Shown here: in pieces, positions 22,240-35,233 of the stretch
Layout: the number at the start of each line of letters is the position of its first letter
Position numbering within the stretch: position 1 is the first letter of the stretch
Assembly (NCBI GenBank): GCA_009733575.1
Contig: ML769638.1
Coordinates: forward strand, 35,679-99,678
Direction of reading: 5' to 3'
Source of the DNA: Gymnopus androsaceus JB14
Lineage: Eukaryota; Basidiomycota; Agaricomycetes; Agaricales; Omphalotaceae
Length of the DNA: 64,000 bases
Made by a program: the position numbers and the translations under genes
The notes under the pieces: generated by a model
Seen by the model: the letters and a program-made list of their open reading frames with translations, nothing else
Databases searched by the model: none
Told to the model about the DNA's origin: nothing

Positions 22240-22354
22240 TGGAACGGATTAGTGATGATGGTGGATGAAGAACGAAATCAACAAACGGGCGCACGTTGCG
22301 GGAAATGATTTGTAAACAAGCGCCGTGACCAAATGTAACGCTGATTTTGTCTCA

Positions 22355-24137
22355 ATGGCCTCTGAACAGCGAGGACAACGAAACAATACATCACATTGAT
22401 TCAATAATTATAAGGTGAAGACTCGGATATATTGAGTGTTAGGTATATAGGACACTATATATAAACTCAGATACAAAAAATATAATAAATTGGAGGCCCG
22501 CCAGAAAAGTGTCCCATTGAGCGGTAAATGACTGTAACAGCTTTTTCTAGATGGATTGTTTGGGATAAGATATCCGGAAGTCCCACATCCAAGGTGACAG
22601 TTTTTCGCTATAGCTACCATGCAAGTTGTCTCTCCAAGAAAAGAAACACCGGTGCTGATTACGATCTTCATAATCTTTTGTCCTTCATCGGATGGCTTCT
22701 CGGGCTGCGTTATTGACGTCAACTCAACTCAACTGCGTACATCACTGTTTCAGGAGCTGGATACTGCAACCCAACTCATCAATGTCATAACCTGGGATCT
22801 CATCAAGCAGTCAATAATCTTCGCTGTTACGCTCGTATTTAACCTTCCTTTGATACTGATTTCGAGATTTGCGCTCCGCGTTGAGATTCTTCTTCAAGTT
22901 CGGTGGATCCCGTGGTTTCAAATCTGATAGCCCGACCATCTGGAGCGCGCCAGTGCTAGAATTGAATGAATGAAATGGTGCGTCGTGAGTATCTTTCTGT
23001 ATCATTGTATTCATGTGAGGGTTTTGCGAAATGCACTCTCACAGGTTTTTTTTGGACCCTTCTTGACATCTGCACTGCTCAGATTCGAAAAAATCTGTTA
23101 TTTCCCTGTTTCTGCGTCTACCACCATCCAAAATTTTGTACTCCACAATTATCAATTCTCTTCTGGTACTTTAGGTTTCTGTTGGTGAATTCTCTTAAAC
23201 AATCCTCTCCGTTCTCGGACAGTAAATATGATTGAAACTCATCCAATCCTTCGCCATCTTTTTACTGAGAATAGATAGTTCCAGGGAATTTCCGTATCTG
23301 TCCAGTGTCCATCATCTGCTTCATTCGCTGCGCATGATCTCCTCTAGTTTCATTTGCATCAATACTATGATACCTACCAAAATTATCATTGCTGCTAGGC
23401 CCTCGAGTGTTTATTCCAGAGACTGATATCTTTGCTCGCCCTGGATCCATCAAAAATATGTCGGCAAGATGAGAAAGTGCTTACAGCCCTGAATTAGAAT
23501 TATGCGATTCTAAGGATTATGCGCTGGATAACAGCTTATACTATCACTATCATGCTATGGTAGCTGATATATTTTTGAAAATTGCTTCGAAAATGCCTTA
23601 AGGGTTGTTTAAATCTTACCGGCTTTGGTAAATGCATAGCATACTCTAGTATCTTAGGAAGCCGTCTATCTAATTTTTACTACCAATTTACACTGTCTTC
23701 GAGAGCGATGTAGTTCGACCTTGCGCATTTAGACAAGCGTGTCTTTTTTCGTGTGTTCAATGCTAGTCTGGTAATAATAAGCTAAATTTTCAGGAATTCA
23801 TGATTTCGGTGAAAACAGCTTGCGGAACAAGAACTCAACCATTTTCAATGCAAAAAGACTGGTATCGTATATTTCGGGCAATTCCGATACATACATACAG
23901 CGGTGTATGGGGGGAAGAGTTTCCAAAATGCATTTATCGACTTCCCTGGCATTATCAAGCCGGCAGGCACCATAGTAAGTGACATAAACTCCATAATTTT
24001 AACTACTGGGAACAATTACTCATGAGATTCTCCCATGTCAGCGCTTTGCCACTCAATACAGATGACAGGTATAAAACAACAATCATCTACATGCCGCCAC
24101 TCCATTACTCCCAAATCTATCTCCCTGTCTCCTTGGC
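22355..24137. other. No confident gene
   Basis: Several minus-strand frames (23453-23262, 23014-22811, 22722-22408) could be exons of an unrecognised gene, since they are hydrophilic and separated by short gaps, but no coherent splice chain or domain could be established. Confidence 0.3.
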
Positions 24138-25492
24138 ATGAGTGCAGAAGAGGTACAAGAGATTGCATACGTCGGGCTTGCGCTCTTTCAGAACTATGCC
24201 CGAGCAATATTATCTTGCACTTTCTTGGGTATGATAGCATCTTGAGTGACAGAATATTTCTGATTTGGCACTATTCTAGGCATATACTGTTTGCTTTTTG
24301 CCATTAGCCTCTATATCTCCTCGTCAGTATATATTCAAACCTAATACCTCTGCAGACTAGACTTATGAGTATATATCTTCAGCTACAAGAAATTTACCGG
24401 ATGGGCAAAGAAAATATTACTGTGTCTCCTCGTTACCACATTTATTTTAACGGTCTTAAATGTGATGGCAAATCTCCTTGTGGACATGCTCCTCCTCCAG
24501 TATGAGGTTATATTGCCTCTACCGGAAGGGTCCACAGCTGAAGTGGCAGCAGTTTCACAACCATTGCTTGAAGTGGGGTCCCAAATTTCAACCTGGACAA
24601 GCAACTTGATTGTGAGTCCTAAGAATGCTTTTAGTAGGCTTCCAATCGTTTTCTAATGAATATATTACCTCACAGCTTTTGATTGGAGATCTCATTATTA
24701 TATGGAGAGCTTGGGCAGTATGGATGCATAGCAAAATGGTGAAATTACTTTTGGCCTTTTTTGTCCTTGTGGTCATAGGTGTGTCCCTCTGAATCTTCAA
24801 AAAATCTGGATGAGACCCAGCTGAACTCATGAGTTTTACTAGGTGTTAATCTGGCTGATGCTTTTGTAGATAATCAAAAACAGCTCATAGTGACTGGGCA
24901 GACAGTAACTCTTGATTGTGTCTTCTTTGCACTGTCCTTGTCTGTGAATGTCACACTAACACTGCTCATAGCCTATCGGACATGGTGGGCAATACTTTAG
25001 ATTGAAGTCCAACTTCTAATTCAATGCTATTAGGACGTATTACAGATCTTTGAAAGGCATTTTTACTCTACAAGGGAAAACATTTGTAGCAAGAATTTTA
25101 ATTCTTTTTGTGGAGTCGGGAGCAACACTTGCCATATTTCAGGTGTGTGTGTGTGCATGTAATGAGTTGTGGTTTTCAAAGTTGCACATTGACCTACTTA
25201 TTTCAATAGGTCCTTGCCCTGACCTTCAACGAATTGGATAGAAATGAACAGAATCTTTCACCACTGCAGTTTGCCACACTGAATGTTTCAATTATCTATT
25301 TATATGTTGCTGTGAGTCTTACCACTGTTTCAGACTAAGAGTCTGATGGCTGAAACTGTTCTTTATTGATAGGCTTTGAATCCACTTGCTATCTTCATCT
25401 TAATGGAGAATCGAAGACAGACAACACATAACTACAGCTCTTGCTTTGAACAGGATTGCGGTCAGAAGTTTACCACTTTTCTTGAAGACTAA
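24138..25492 (+). CDS. Seven-helix membrane protein with many short introns
   Basis: Start ATG at 24138 (MSAEEVQEIAYVGLALFQN). Eight exons join in frame across GT-AG introns of about 50-70 nt, giving a protein of roughly 300 residues ending FTTFLED at 25492. Hydrophobic segments appear in order: SCTFLGIYCLLFAISLYIS, ILLCLLVTTFILTVLNVMA, LIGDLIIIWRAW, LLLAFFVLVVIG, VFFALSLSVNVTLTLLIA, ARILILFVESGATLAIF and a last one before ALNPLAIFILMENRRQ. The WRAW motif at the start of the third or fourth helix, FVESG and LxPLxIFI are hallmarks of a large uncharacterised Agaricomycete 7TM family. Ligand and role are unknown. It appears intact, an exception in this region. Confidence 0.78.
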
Positions 25493-26849
25493 TTCTATAT
25501 AAGGAGAGTGCTATGATATTTTTGTATGGACACTGAAGTCGGGAATTAAACCACTAAATTTTTTACACTACCCTGCTCAAAAATTTAAACATCACAAAAA
25601 AGAGTGGGCCAAATCTCAGTTAGATTTTCAAAGGATTCATGTTTCAAAGAACAAGTAGCACAGTGCACTTTGCCCAGCATCAAACTCCGCAATCCCTTTG
25701 TACTCATACATTTGAGCATGAAATGAAATGGCTCATATGAATACTCAGGATTCTCATATATTTATCAACAGGTAACTTAAATGAGCCTGAATTCCCGGTG
25801 CTCGAATGGATGTAAAGCAAAAAAAAACATCGGCTCTAATGGAGCAAAAAATGAAGCAACAAAAGGCAAGCATGCAGACATCAACGTGACAGCAGCACCA
25901 GTATATTCAATGTCAAACTTACTACCACCTTCAAATGGACGATGAAGTGGATTCGGGGTGAGGATAACACCGGGGGCAAAGACCGGCGCAGTTAAAGTCC
26001 TACTGTCTTCAAGGCAGTAGGTAAGGCAGTAGGTTGTGCAGTTGACAATTCTACCTTAATTGAATGGTGGAACAAAGGCATTAATGGCATTTGGTACAAA
26101 GCTGGCCACATCATAAAAGAGTCCTATTAATTGATAAGCTTGACCAGCTTGCCGGATTGCCCACAGATATGTACAATGTGTTGCATGTAACATATGCCTG
26201 TAAATTATGTAGAGTGGTGTTCATGAGGGGCAGGGGATCTCCAGCAACAGCTTCGCGGGTCAGTTGTGAGCTCGTCCCCACCTTCCATGAATGCTCCAAG
26301 GAAGAAGATGGATGAAGATGCTAGTGGGCTACTCCTTGGCTCAACCAGTGCTCAGATCTTGGACCAAGCTGTGTAATAAACTTCCTTCCTTATTCTGAAT
26401 TTAGGTCATTATTTCATCATGATTTTATTCAGAATAAATGTTTCTAACATCTCCAAATCAAGTTGAATAACCTGCCTCTGTCAAAGGCTCCAAGTTGTAT
26501 CACAAAAAATACGAGTTGGAAGGTGTTAGTCTGCATATTGCAGAGATGAATGAAGCTGGTGTAATGACTGTGACTGAGGGTGGTGGAAAACCTATTATGA
26601 GGCAGTTTTGATTCATGGTGCTCAGCATTTTTGCTTACATCTATGACATCTACCCTGCCCTTATTGGCCAGTGAAGCTTCAAGTGGAGTTTATTTATTGA
26701 ATCCTTGTTTGCCTGTAAATATGTTAGAATATCACATGGTAATATTCATCTATCTTTCTATGGAATGCTTTCTTGTAGTATCCACTTGTTTGTATCACCA
26801 TCCCATGCACTCCACTACTATTATCTTGCAGTCTTCACTCAGTCTCCTG
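25493..26849. other. No gene recognised; probably decayed retroelement
   Basis: Stop-rich sequence with short runs of protein-like codons (for example YHKKYELEGVSLHIAEMNEA near 26500) but no identifiable domain. Confidence 0.35.
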
Positions 26850-28010
26850 TAGTATTCACCTGCACTCTTGCCATACCCACTTCACCATATGCACAGTAGC
26901 CACAGACATTCATGCAGTAGCCACTTGCCTGATATATCATACATACATAGGACTGTATATAAGCCTAGGTATAATACCCTGTATATCAAGTTGTCCTCTA
27001 TTGATCTGTGTGACGGTTCTTAGTGCTGTGTGCACTGTTGACTTGCCTTGCTGCTAGGAAGTCACACCTCTCTCATCTTTAATAAACTCTAATAGGTTAT
27101 GGGCCCCAGGCTTAACCTCTGATGCACCAACTTTTGGTATAACCTTTGTTTATGTCACAAAAGCCTAATCCTCCACCATTAGTGACATGAAGTCATTCCA
27201 CCACATTGGAACAAGCAGCAGCCACTAGCTCATTGAGTAGCGAACCAGCACCACCAAAGCCAAAACCAAAGGCAACAGATTGCAATGCACCTTGAACTTT
27301 AAAGTCCCATATAGCAGATGGTGACAAAACACAGGATAGGCATTTTGATCCCAAGGACCAACAGTGGTGGCTGTGCAAGAAATAACCTTGCCCAAATTGG
27401 TATAATACTGAGTGCACCAAGCATATTTCAAGCTATGGGTGAAAAACCAGATCCCAAGCAGGAACCATACATTAGGGATGCAGAAGTCAAACAACAGTAG
27501 CAAAATCATGCAGAACATTTAGCAGAGAAACAGAAAGCTTCAGTGGAAGCATCATCATCATCTTCTCTTGCTCCAACCCAAACACCAGTTCCACTAAGCT
27601 CACCAGTATCACCACCAAAACCAGAACCCAAACCTACCCCACCTCTGTACCTCCACAGCAAGCTCCACAACCAGATCCCCTTCCACTCCCAAATCAATCA
27701 CCATCACCAGATCAATCACCATCTCCATCAGATTCCAGATCATCAGTCAAAGAATCAGATTCTGACAACAACAATATGTCCAAAGCATTTAAAGCCTTTG
27801 ATAAGGTTACATTCTTGAAATTGGACAGATCAAATTGGGACATGTAGAAATTCTGAGTGGATGTTAACAACATCTCAAGTGGAGATGCCAGGCATCACAC
27901 AAAGATGTAAGCAGAGAAGAAGAGAAGAGATTGAGACTAGGAGGTATTAATGAGATTGAAGCTAAGGACTATGCTACAGTTACAACAACTATATATACCA
28001 AAGTACAAGC
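26850..28010 (+). mobile_element. Copia-like remnant: LTR end, primer site and decayed gag
   Basis: An LTR-like region ends at about 27095 and is followed by GGTTATGGGCCCCAGGCT, nearly identical to the primer-site sequence after the LTR at 30157 (GGTTATAGGCCCCAAGCT). Downstream, a stop-riddled frame reads a Pro/Ser-rich stretch and then FLKLDRSNWD, a Gag motif, near 27815-27840. Pol is missing. The left LTR end could not be placed. Confidence 0.5.
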
Positions 28011-28439
28011 CCTAGACCCATAGCCCTGTACCCTGACCATGCAGCAGTATCCATGCATGAAACAATGAAAACAATAAGTAAAGCAGACAATAAGTAATAA
28101 CGGACCAACCTTTCCACATGTAGCATGCTGGCATGTGTTATGATCTTGATTTATCATGCTCAGGTCAATGTTCCAAAATAATGGTATCTAAGATAATAAG
28201 AAGTATCAAGATAAAGGCAAACATAACTAAATAAGTCTGAGATATACAGAAATAAATAGGAGAAAATGATAATGTCATATGATGGATAAGATAAGTGTTT
28301 GTAACCTTACCCCCTCTCTAGGGCTTGGACTACATTTTGAGCACACTTTAGAACCCTCATTTTCGTTGATTTGTCTTGCAATACAGGCTCTGTTATTGGC
28401 TTTGGAATAGGTCAAAATAATTCTTTAGAGAATATATTC

Positions 28440-29840
28440 ATAGGGATTTCAAGCTTTCAAATATTCTTTGCTAGTGGTTTTCCAGGGATGTTGTTGTGAA
28501 GGTTTTTCATTGCTTCCTTGGTGTTTCCTAGAATGCTAGTGGGCTGCCAAGTCATTTCATGTGGTCTGTATCCTTTCCATTTGACTTTGTATCTGATTGC
28601 TCCTCCTCAGACCTTCTTTGAGTCTACTACTTCTTCAACTTCAAGCTCAGGTTCTTCTCCTTCTACTGCTTCTGGTGGTGGGCATGTGTTTCATAGTTAA
28701 TTTGGGAATTTGGGTTTGTGGAAAGGAGTGAGGAGGCATTCATTGAAGATGGGATAAATACTCTTCCATGATTTCAGAATTTTTAGTTTATAGGAACTTA
28801 CTTGAACCTTCTTTTCTATTTTGAAGGGTCCTCAACATTTATTATCAAGTTTCTTGATTAGTTGCTCTGTCTTTATGTTTATTCCTTCCAACCAAACTTT
28901 ATCCCCTGGTGTGTACTCAGTAGAATTGTTACATTTCTTATTGTAGTAATGATTCATGTCTTCAGAAGCCTTTAATACAGCTGATCCAACTTCTTCTCAG
29001 ATTTTCTTCATATTCTCAGCAAATTGTTCAGCTGTAGGGTTATTCAATGGGTGACATGGTCCAATTCCTTTATAAGAATATCTTCTCATATCAGCATAGA
29101 AAGGAGAGACCTTTGTGGCAGAATGAACTTGATCATTGTATACAAATTTGGCCATTGGTATCCACTCATGCCTGGTTTGATAGTGATTTGTATACAGTCA
29201 GAGATAATGTTCAGTCTCTTGGTTTGATTGTTCAGTTTGTCTATTGGTCTGAGGATGGTATGCAGTTGTGTAATTGGCTTCAATGCCAAAAATTTGTTAA
29301 AGTTCTTTCATGAACTTGGAGTGGAATTGTGGACCTCAATCATGAATGATCTTGTGAAAAAGTCCACGAATCAGAAAGATCTTATCTCAATACATCTTAG
29401 CCATGCCTTCAGAAGTTAAGGACATATGAGTCAGGAACAGTTGATTGGTTAAGTGGCAATTGAATACAGTGATGGCATCATATCCTCCTGATTTGGGTAG
29501 TTCACCAATGAGATCAACCCTGATTACTTGCCATGGTTCCATTGGTGCATCATGGGGATGAGGTTTACCAGTAGGTTTGGTATGTTGAATTTTAGAGCTT
29601 TGACACTTTAAACATCCTTTTATGTATTGACAGATGTCATTTCCTCCTGGCCCCTAATAGTTCAGAGTTCCTTGTAATCATTTCCCATGTCTTATACTGT
29701 CCTCGATGTCTGGCTGTGATGGTGTTGTGGTGTTTTTTGATGATATTGCCTTGTAGGTTGCAATCTTGTATGTAGATTTGGTTTTTCCATGTGATAATAC
29801 CATCATCATCAGCAAAACTTGGGTGTACTGGACAGAGCTG
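28440..29840 (-). mobile_element. Ty3/gypsy chromovirus remnant (integrase and chromodomain)
   Basis: Reading right to left on the minus strand: SFADDDGIITWKNQIYIQD, an integrase zinc region (GCLKCQSSKIQHTKPTGK), the core start WQVIRVDLIGELPKSGGYDA, a second catalytic box now GPQFHSKF after a stop, AYHPQTN, then YTPGDKVWLEGIN. It ends in a chromodomain: EVEEVVDSKKV, then YKVKWKGYRPHEMTWQP. These are the diagnostic parts of chromoviruses, whose chromodomain steers integration to heterochromatin. Stops and frame changes are frequent. No LTR was recognised at either side, and it is flanked by copia sequence on both sides. Confidence 0.75.
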
Positions 29841-30014
29841 TCCAGCTCTGCACTCATAGCACTCATAGCAAGGTCCCCATCTATCCAGAGCTATGGGTTG
29901 CTATGGGCTGCTATGGACATCAAAGAGCAATATAAATATGCAGGCTCATAGGAGCTTATTGTTGAGGGATGACCAGCATCTATAGGGCACTTAGGACTTA
30001 TCACTATACTAACC

Positions 30015-30157
30015 TGGATGGAGCAGGACCCTTAATGTATCTTGCTCCATACCAGGTATGTTAGACTATGCATATAATTGTACATACTGAACGTATCTTA
30101 CTCCATACCAGATTATAATCAAGTATATTAATTCTACACATGCTCTGAACCTTAACA
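30015..30157 (+). repeat. Copia 5' LTR (143 bp)
   Basis: TG...CA ends, followed immediately by GGTTATAGGCCCCAAGC, the likely primer binding region. Contains an internal imperfect inverted repeat (TGGATGGAGCA / TGCTCCATACCA). Confidence 0.8.
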
Positions 30158-30281
30158 GGTTATAGGCCCCAAGCTCTAAAAATCTGTGCATACACAAAGC
30201 CTTATCATAAACAACCAATATTCCCTAACAACATGTCTACCCACATCCAAGTCCCATCCAATTCAACTACTTTAGTCCAAC

Positions 30282-31225
30282 ATGTCAGAATCCAGTGATG
30301 AAAGAGAGTCAAAGAAATTGAGATACTCTTCAAAACAACTCACCCTGACTCCTATCAAAGAAAATGAGGACGGTTTGAACAACTATAACAAATTCAGAAC
30401 AAAAGCAGAGAGCGTACTTGATTTGGAAGGTTACTGGAAGTATATTGGTGGTCCAGAATACCAACCACCTGTGATCCCAGCCCTCATAAAGAGCAAATGA
30501 TTCAAGGGAATCAATGACAATGGTACCAAGCATACCATTAGGGTCCCAGGTAATGAGATCCTCGTACAGGCTGCAAAAGAACAAGCAAAATCCTGGACAA
30601 AAGATGACAAACAAGCTAGGTCATTCATCATTGACACTGTTCCTGTCCAGAAGTTGTACATGTCAAAGACAGACGCTCACGAGCATGCATGCACTCAGGA
30701 ACGAGTACGACAGCAACAGTCTTGCAGCTATGGTATCAACAAATCATGAATAGGCAATGGACAATCCAGTCCTCTGGCTATGGATGATGATCCAGCTCTA
30801 TGGACATCTTCACAACACAGACCCAGAGATGATTCCTGACACAGAATTTGCAAAACACATCATCACACTTATGGCAAATGACAAAGAGTGGATGTACTGT
30901 CATGATGACCTTTGACAGAAGATGAGAGATACAGAGGCAGCAGGAAAACCCTTGTCATCCAGGGACGTCATTACAAGATTGAAGACAGAGGAGGTTGAAC
31001 ATGGAATTGCACCATTGACAATCTCCATTAATGCCATCGTAGCAACTGGAAAGGGAAAGGTCAGAGACAAAGGAGAGAAAGCCATTACTGGAGTCTACAA
31101 CACCAGCACCTGCTTTTGCTGGCACTTCCTCCACAAATAGCAGACACCAACCACAGCGGAAATCCCAGAGGAATGACCAAAAACAAGCACTGTATCCTGG
31201 AGCACATTCCAATGGTCGCAATAAC
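30282..31225 (+). pseudogene. Copia gag region, broken
   Basis: Starts MSESSDERESKKLRYSSK and runs 72 codons to a TGA, continuing in the same or other frames with Gag-like helices. A degenerate zinc knuckle near 31240-31310 keeps SHTKAECF but the first cysteine pair has changed to CNNQYC. Multiple stops. Confidence 0.6.
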
Positions 31226-34200
31226 ATGAGGAAAACCATCTGCAACAACCAATACTGTGCTTTCCTGGTCAGCCATACCAAAGCAGAGTGTTTTGTATAT
31301 GGAGGTAGAAAGGTTGGCCAATATCCTGCGAACTTCAGAGGTCTCAGTTCGAGAGTGCTATACCTACCACCCAAGGCTAGAATTGCAGCTCAGAGGAAAG
31401 AGGCCATTGAGAGGGCAACAGCAGAAGCAAATTGGGGTAGAGGAGGTAGATATGCAGGGATGGCTGAAGAGGGTCCAAGCAGAAGCAACCCAGTTGCAAA
31501 CTACAGCAAGGCAACAGAACAGGAGGTGCAAGAAATACTCAGCCAGGTGGAAGATACTTTTGCTTTTATGATGGAGGTCGAAGGAGAGGTGGAAAATGAA
31601 GATGAAGATGAAATCAAGATTGATGAAGAAGTCAACATCAATGTGGTGGTATTGAACATAGACATGCCACAGGATGATTCAGTGAATCACGACACTGGAG
31701 CCACAAGACATATCTTCCATGACAAGAAACTATTCCATGATTATACTGAATTAGAGACCCCACTCAATGTCCATGGGTTTGGGTCAAAACTGTCAGCAGT
31801 TACTACCATTGGAAAGAGGATGATTGTACTCAAGTCGAGAGTAGGAAATGTAACTCAAAACTTTTCCCTGTCAAATGTGCTTCATATTCCAACAGCATGC
31901 TGCAACTTAATCTCTGGCTCTAGAATCAATAGGAAGGGCATCAGTACTCAAACTGGAGACAGGAAGATCACCTACTACAACAGTAGGAACATCCCATTTG
32001 CACAGGGAACCATTGTACAAGACTTGTACAAGATAGAGGTTGTACCTGTACAAGCCCTGGATCCCGATCCAAACAATCTCTTGGCATCTCCACAATCAGT
32101 GCTGATTGCAGCTATGGTTCCCGATGTTACAACACTGTTTGGGCCCAGCTTGGATTCCAAGGTGGCCAAACATTTGGGTTTTATCACTGTCTAGTTGGCC
32201 ACATAGATGTTAAAGGGCTAAATCGCGCTACCACTGGCCTACCCATAAACAGTGTGGAAGTCAAGAACTGTCGAGTTTGCACCCTCACTAATATAAAATG
32301 TCTAAAATTTCCTAAATGATCTCATACACGCGTGGATTGACCTCTTTTCAGAATCCACTGCAACATTTGTGGCACTCTCCCATCTGGCTACAGGTCCTTT
32401 CATTATTTCATTATTTTTGTTGATGATTACTCCCATTTCAGCTCCATTTTCTTCCTCAAATTGAAGTCAGACACTTTGAAATGCTTTGATGAATTCCGAA
32501 CTAGCAGCAGAGAAATATCTTGGATACCTACTCTCCATTCTGAGAGTCAACAATGCCTCAGAACTTGTCTTCAGTGAGTTCAAAGAATACTGCAAGAAGA
32601 ATGGAATCACATATGAGAAACCTGTACCTGATGCATCCCAACAGAATGGAGTCGCCGAATGCACAATCCAGATTATTGAATGCATGTTGCGAGCAATGCT
32701 TGTACATGCAAACCTACCCCACTGGTTCTGGCCACTAGCAGCTGCATGTGGTGTACACATCAAAAACTGTATCCCTCACTCCGCACTCCCTTCTGACGAA
32801 ACCCCTTTCAAATGCTTCCTCAGGAAGCGTGCAGATCTTTCTCACTTATGTCCATTTGGCAGTCTGGTTACATCAAGAAAAACAGACTCCAACAGCCTAA
32901 ACAAAGTCATTGCTAGAGGAGAGGAAGGTTGTTTTGTAGGCTATGCCAGAGATGCCAAAGGATATCTGATCTATTTTCCCCAATCCTAAGCTATTCATGT
33001 ACGACGCGATGTCACTTTTCACAGCTTCCCTGTTTCCCTTCCTTCTCCTCCTCCATCCGAAGTCCTATGGGACAACATACTGTACAAATTGGAAAACTGA
33101 TTCCATAACAGAGAGCAAGTTGCTATTGAGTGCAACTCTTACGATATTGCTATTGAGCATAAAATCAGGGATATGTGAGTAATGACTTAAATCCTGAAAC
33201 ATACTCTGACCAGTAAATGTGCAGGTCTTTGCCACAAAACAGTGATGCTATTGAGTGGAACACTGAAAATGGTGATATGGACTGGTGAGTAATGACTCGC
33301 CATCCTGAAATTTGCTTCTGAACTGTAAATGTGCAGGTCGGCAACCAATGAAGACATTGTAATGCAGGATCCTGCTTCCTATCAAAGTACATGAACTCAA
33401 GCCTAGACTGCCAGCTAGGTACATAGTCAATCAGTCTGGGACCTCAGAAAAGGGGGGGTCAATACTCCATGACATCCTCAATGCCCAGACCATTGATGAA
33501 CTCAATATTGAATGTGACAAGACTGACTTTCTGCTCCTAGCCCAATCATTCATAAGGGCTGAGATTGCTCATGCAGAAATCTATGCAGGAGCTGCATTGA
33601 CCAAACCCATCAACAATCCCAAACAGAAAGATCCCAAGATGGTCCATGAAGCTCAGTCATCAATTTATTGGACATACTGGTTAGCGGCAATCTACAAAGA
33701 GCTGGAATCTCTGAAGCAAAATGGCATCCATGAGGAGGTCAATGAATTGCCCTATGGAAGGAAAGTGGTAGACTCAAAATGGGTCCTTCACATCAAAAGG
33801 AACCAAGAGGGTCTTATAACTCAATTTAAGGCTTGACTTGTTGCCAAAGGTTTCATGCAGATCCCAGGCCAAGATTTCATGTATACATTTGCCCCAGTAG
33901 CACACTGGGAATCAATGCAAACAATCCTGACACTAGTCAGTGAACACAATATGGAACTCCAACAGATCAACGTAAAGACAGCTTACCTCAATGGTCCTCT
34001 GGAGGAAGAAATATATATGCGAAGGCCATCCATAGTTGGTTCTGGTTATTGGAGACTACAAAAGGGTCTGTACTTTCTAAAACAATCAGGTAGACAGTGG
34101 TACCTTGAACTCAACTCCAAACTGGAGACCATTGGCTTCAAACATACTGAATCCGATTGGAGTGTATACACTTGGACGCAGGGGAATGACCACTTGTATG

Positions 34201-35018
34201 TCACTACAAGCATTGATGATATGCTTATAGCATCCACCTCAAAAGCCGAGTTGGACTCAGTCATCAATGCCATTGCCTCCCTATTCAAGATCACAAACAA
34301 CAGGGAACCTACTTTCCATTTAGGATACAATTTGGAGTGTGACTGAGTCAATCATATGGTCAAGATTAGCCAACAAACGTACACCCAGTCCATTCTCCAA
34401 GAATTCGGATACGATACCTGTAATTTGGTCAGCATGCCTATGGACCCAAATAAATGACTATTCCCATGGACAACTCCTCTCACTCCAGATGAACTTGAAA
34501 GAGTCGAGAAATTCCCATACTGCACCATTGTAGGGAAGTGTCTCTACTTGTCAAACTGCTCACATCCAGACATCACATATACCGTTCGAGAACTAGCTCA
34601 ATTTATGTCCAATTTTGGACCATCCCATACTGCAGCAGCTAAACACCTTTTACATTATCTGAAGGGAATGCAAATGTATGAAATATTCCTAGGCTCAACC
34701 AATGTTGTCTACCCAATGGTATGAGCTCTATCGGATTCAGACTGGGGAATGGGAGATTCGCAGAAATCCATCTCTAGCTTCATCATCAAAATGGGCAACT
34801 CACCATTATCATGGAGTTCAAAACAACAGACGGTTATAGCTCTCTCGTCATGTGAAGCTGAATATCTAGCTTCCACTCATTGCACCAGGGAAGTATTATG
34901 GTTCCAAAGTCTGTTTGCAGAATTAGGTTTCCCTCAATATTCACCAACAACAATCTTCTGTGACAATCAGGGCACCATTGCATGTACACATGATCCTCGG
35001 ACCTCACGTGCATAGTAA
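31226..35018 (+). pseudogene. Copia pol: protease, integrase, reverse transcriptase, RNase H (broken)
   Basis: The protease DTGA box is in 31226-32194 (NHDTGATRHIFHD). A GAG-pre-integrase/zinc region follows (GHIDVKGLN ... NCRVCTLTN, 32190-32310), then the integrase core at 32340-32990 with VDDYSHF and NGVAEC. Reverse transcriptase has INVKTAYLNGPLEEEIYM near 33970 and SIDDML (YVDDM box changed) near 34215. RNase H is at 34730-35015 with SDSDWG, SSCEAEYLAS and DNQGTI. Stops at many positions, a tandem duplicated segment near 33170-33340 and lost frame continuity make it inactive. Confidence 0.82.
33175..33336 (+). repeat. Two tandem intron-like sequences within copia pol
   Basis: 33175-33224 and 33285-33336 both begin GTGAGTAATGACT, share ATCCTGAAA and a branch-like CTCTGAC / TCTGAAC, and end GTAAATGTGCAG. 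Both fit GT-AG introns of 50 and 52 nt and are spaced about 110 bp apart. Confidence 0.6.
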
Positions 35019-35090
35019 AATGAAGCATATCTCTATCCGAGAACACTTCATTCGTGATTGCATTCTCAAACGCCAAATTGATGTCATACC

Positions 35091-35233
35091 TGGATGGAGC
35101 AGGACCCTTAACATATCTTGCTCCATACCAGGTATGTTAGACTATGCATATAATTGTACATACTGAACATATCTTGCTCCATACCAGATTATAATCAAGT
35201 ATATCAATTCTACACACACTCTGAACCTTAACA
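35091..35233 (+). repeat. Copia 3' LTR (143 bp)
   Basis: Near-identical to the 5' LTR, starting TGGATGGAGCAGG and ending CTTAACA; differences include AATGTATC versus AACATATC. Confidence 0.8.

Larger units (their letters stand above)
18783..22354. mobile_element. pogo-type DNA transposon carrying two facing genes
   Basis: Candidate termini are TGAGACAAAACCATG at 18783 and the inverse of TGAGACAAAATCAGC ending at 22354. These are short and imperfect, and a TA duplication is not evident, so the ends are provisional. Between them lie a DDE-1 transposase (plus strand) and a small coiled-coil gene (minus strand) with converging 3' ends near 21474-21514. Confidence 0.5.
30015..35233 (+). mobile_element. 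Ty1/copia retrotransposon with two 143-bp LTRs, degenerate
   Basis: LTRs at 30015-30157 and 35091-35233 both start TGGATGGAGCAGGACCC and end CTTAACA, differing at a few positions. Between them lie gag, protease, integrase, reverse transcriptase and RNase H in copia order. Stops are scattered throughout. A 5-bp target duplication is not evident (TAACC versus CATAC). Confidence 0.85.

Noticed and set aside
27506..27818. Pro/Ser-rich ORFs resembling a structural protein
   Set aside because: Low-complexity part of a decayed copia Gag region with stops on either side.
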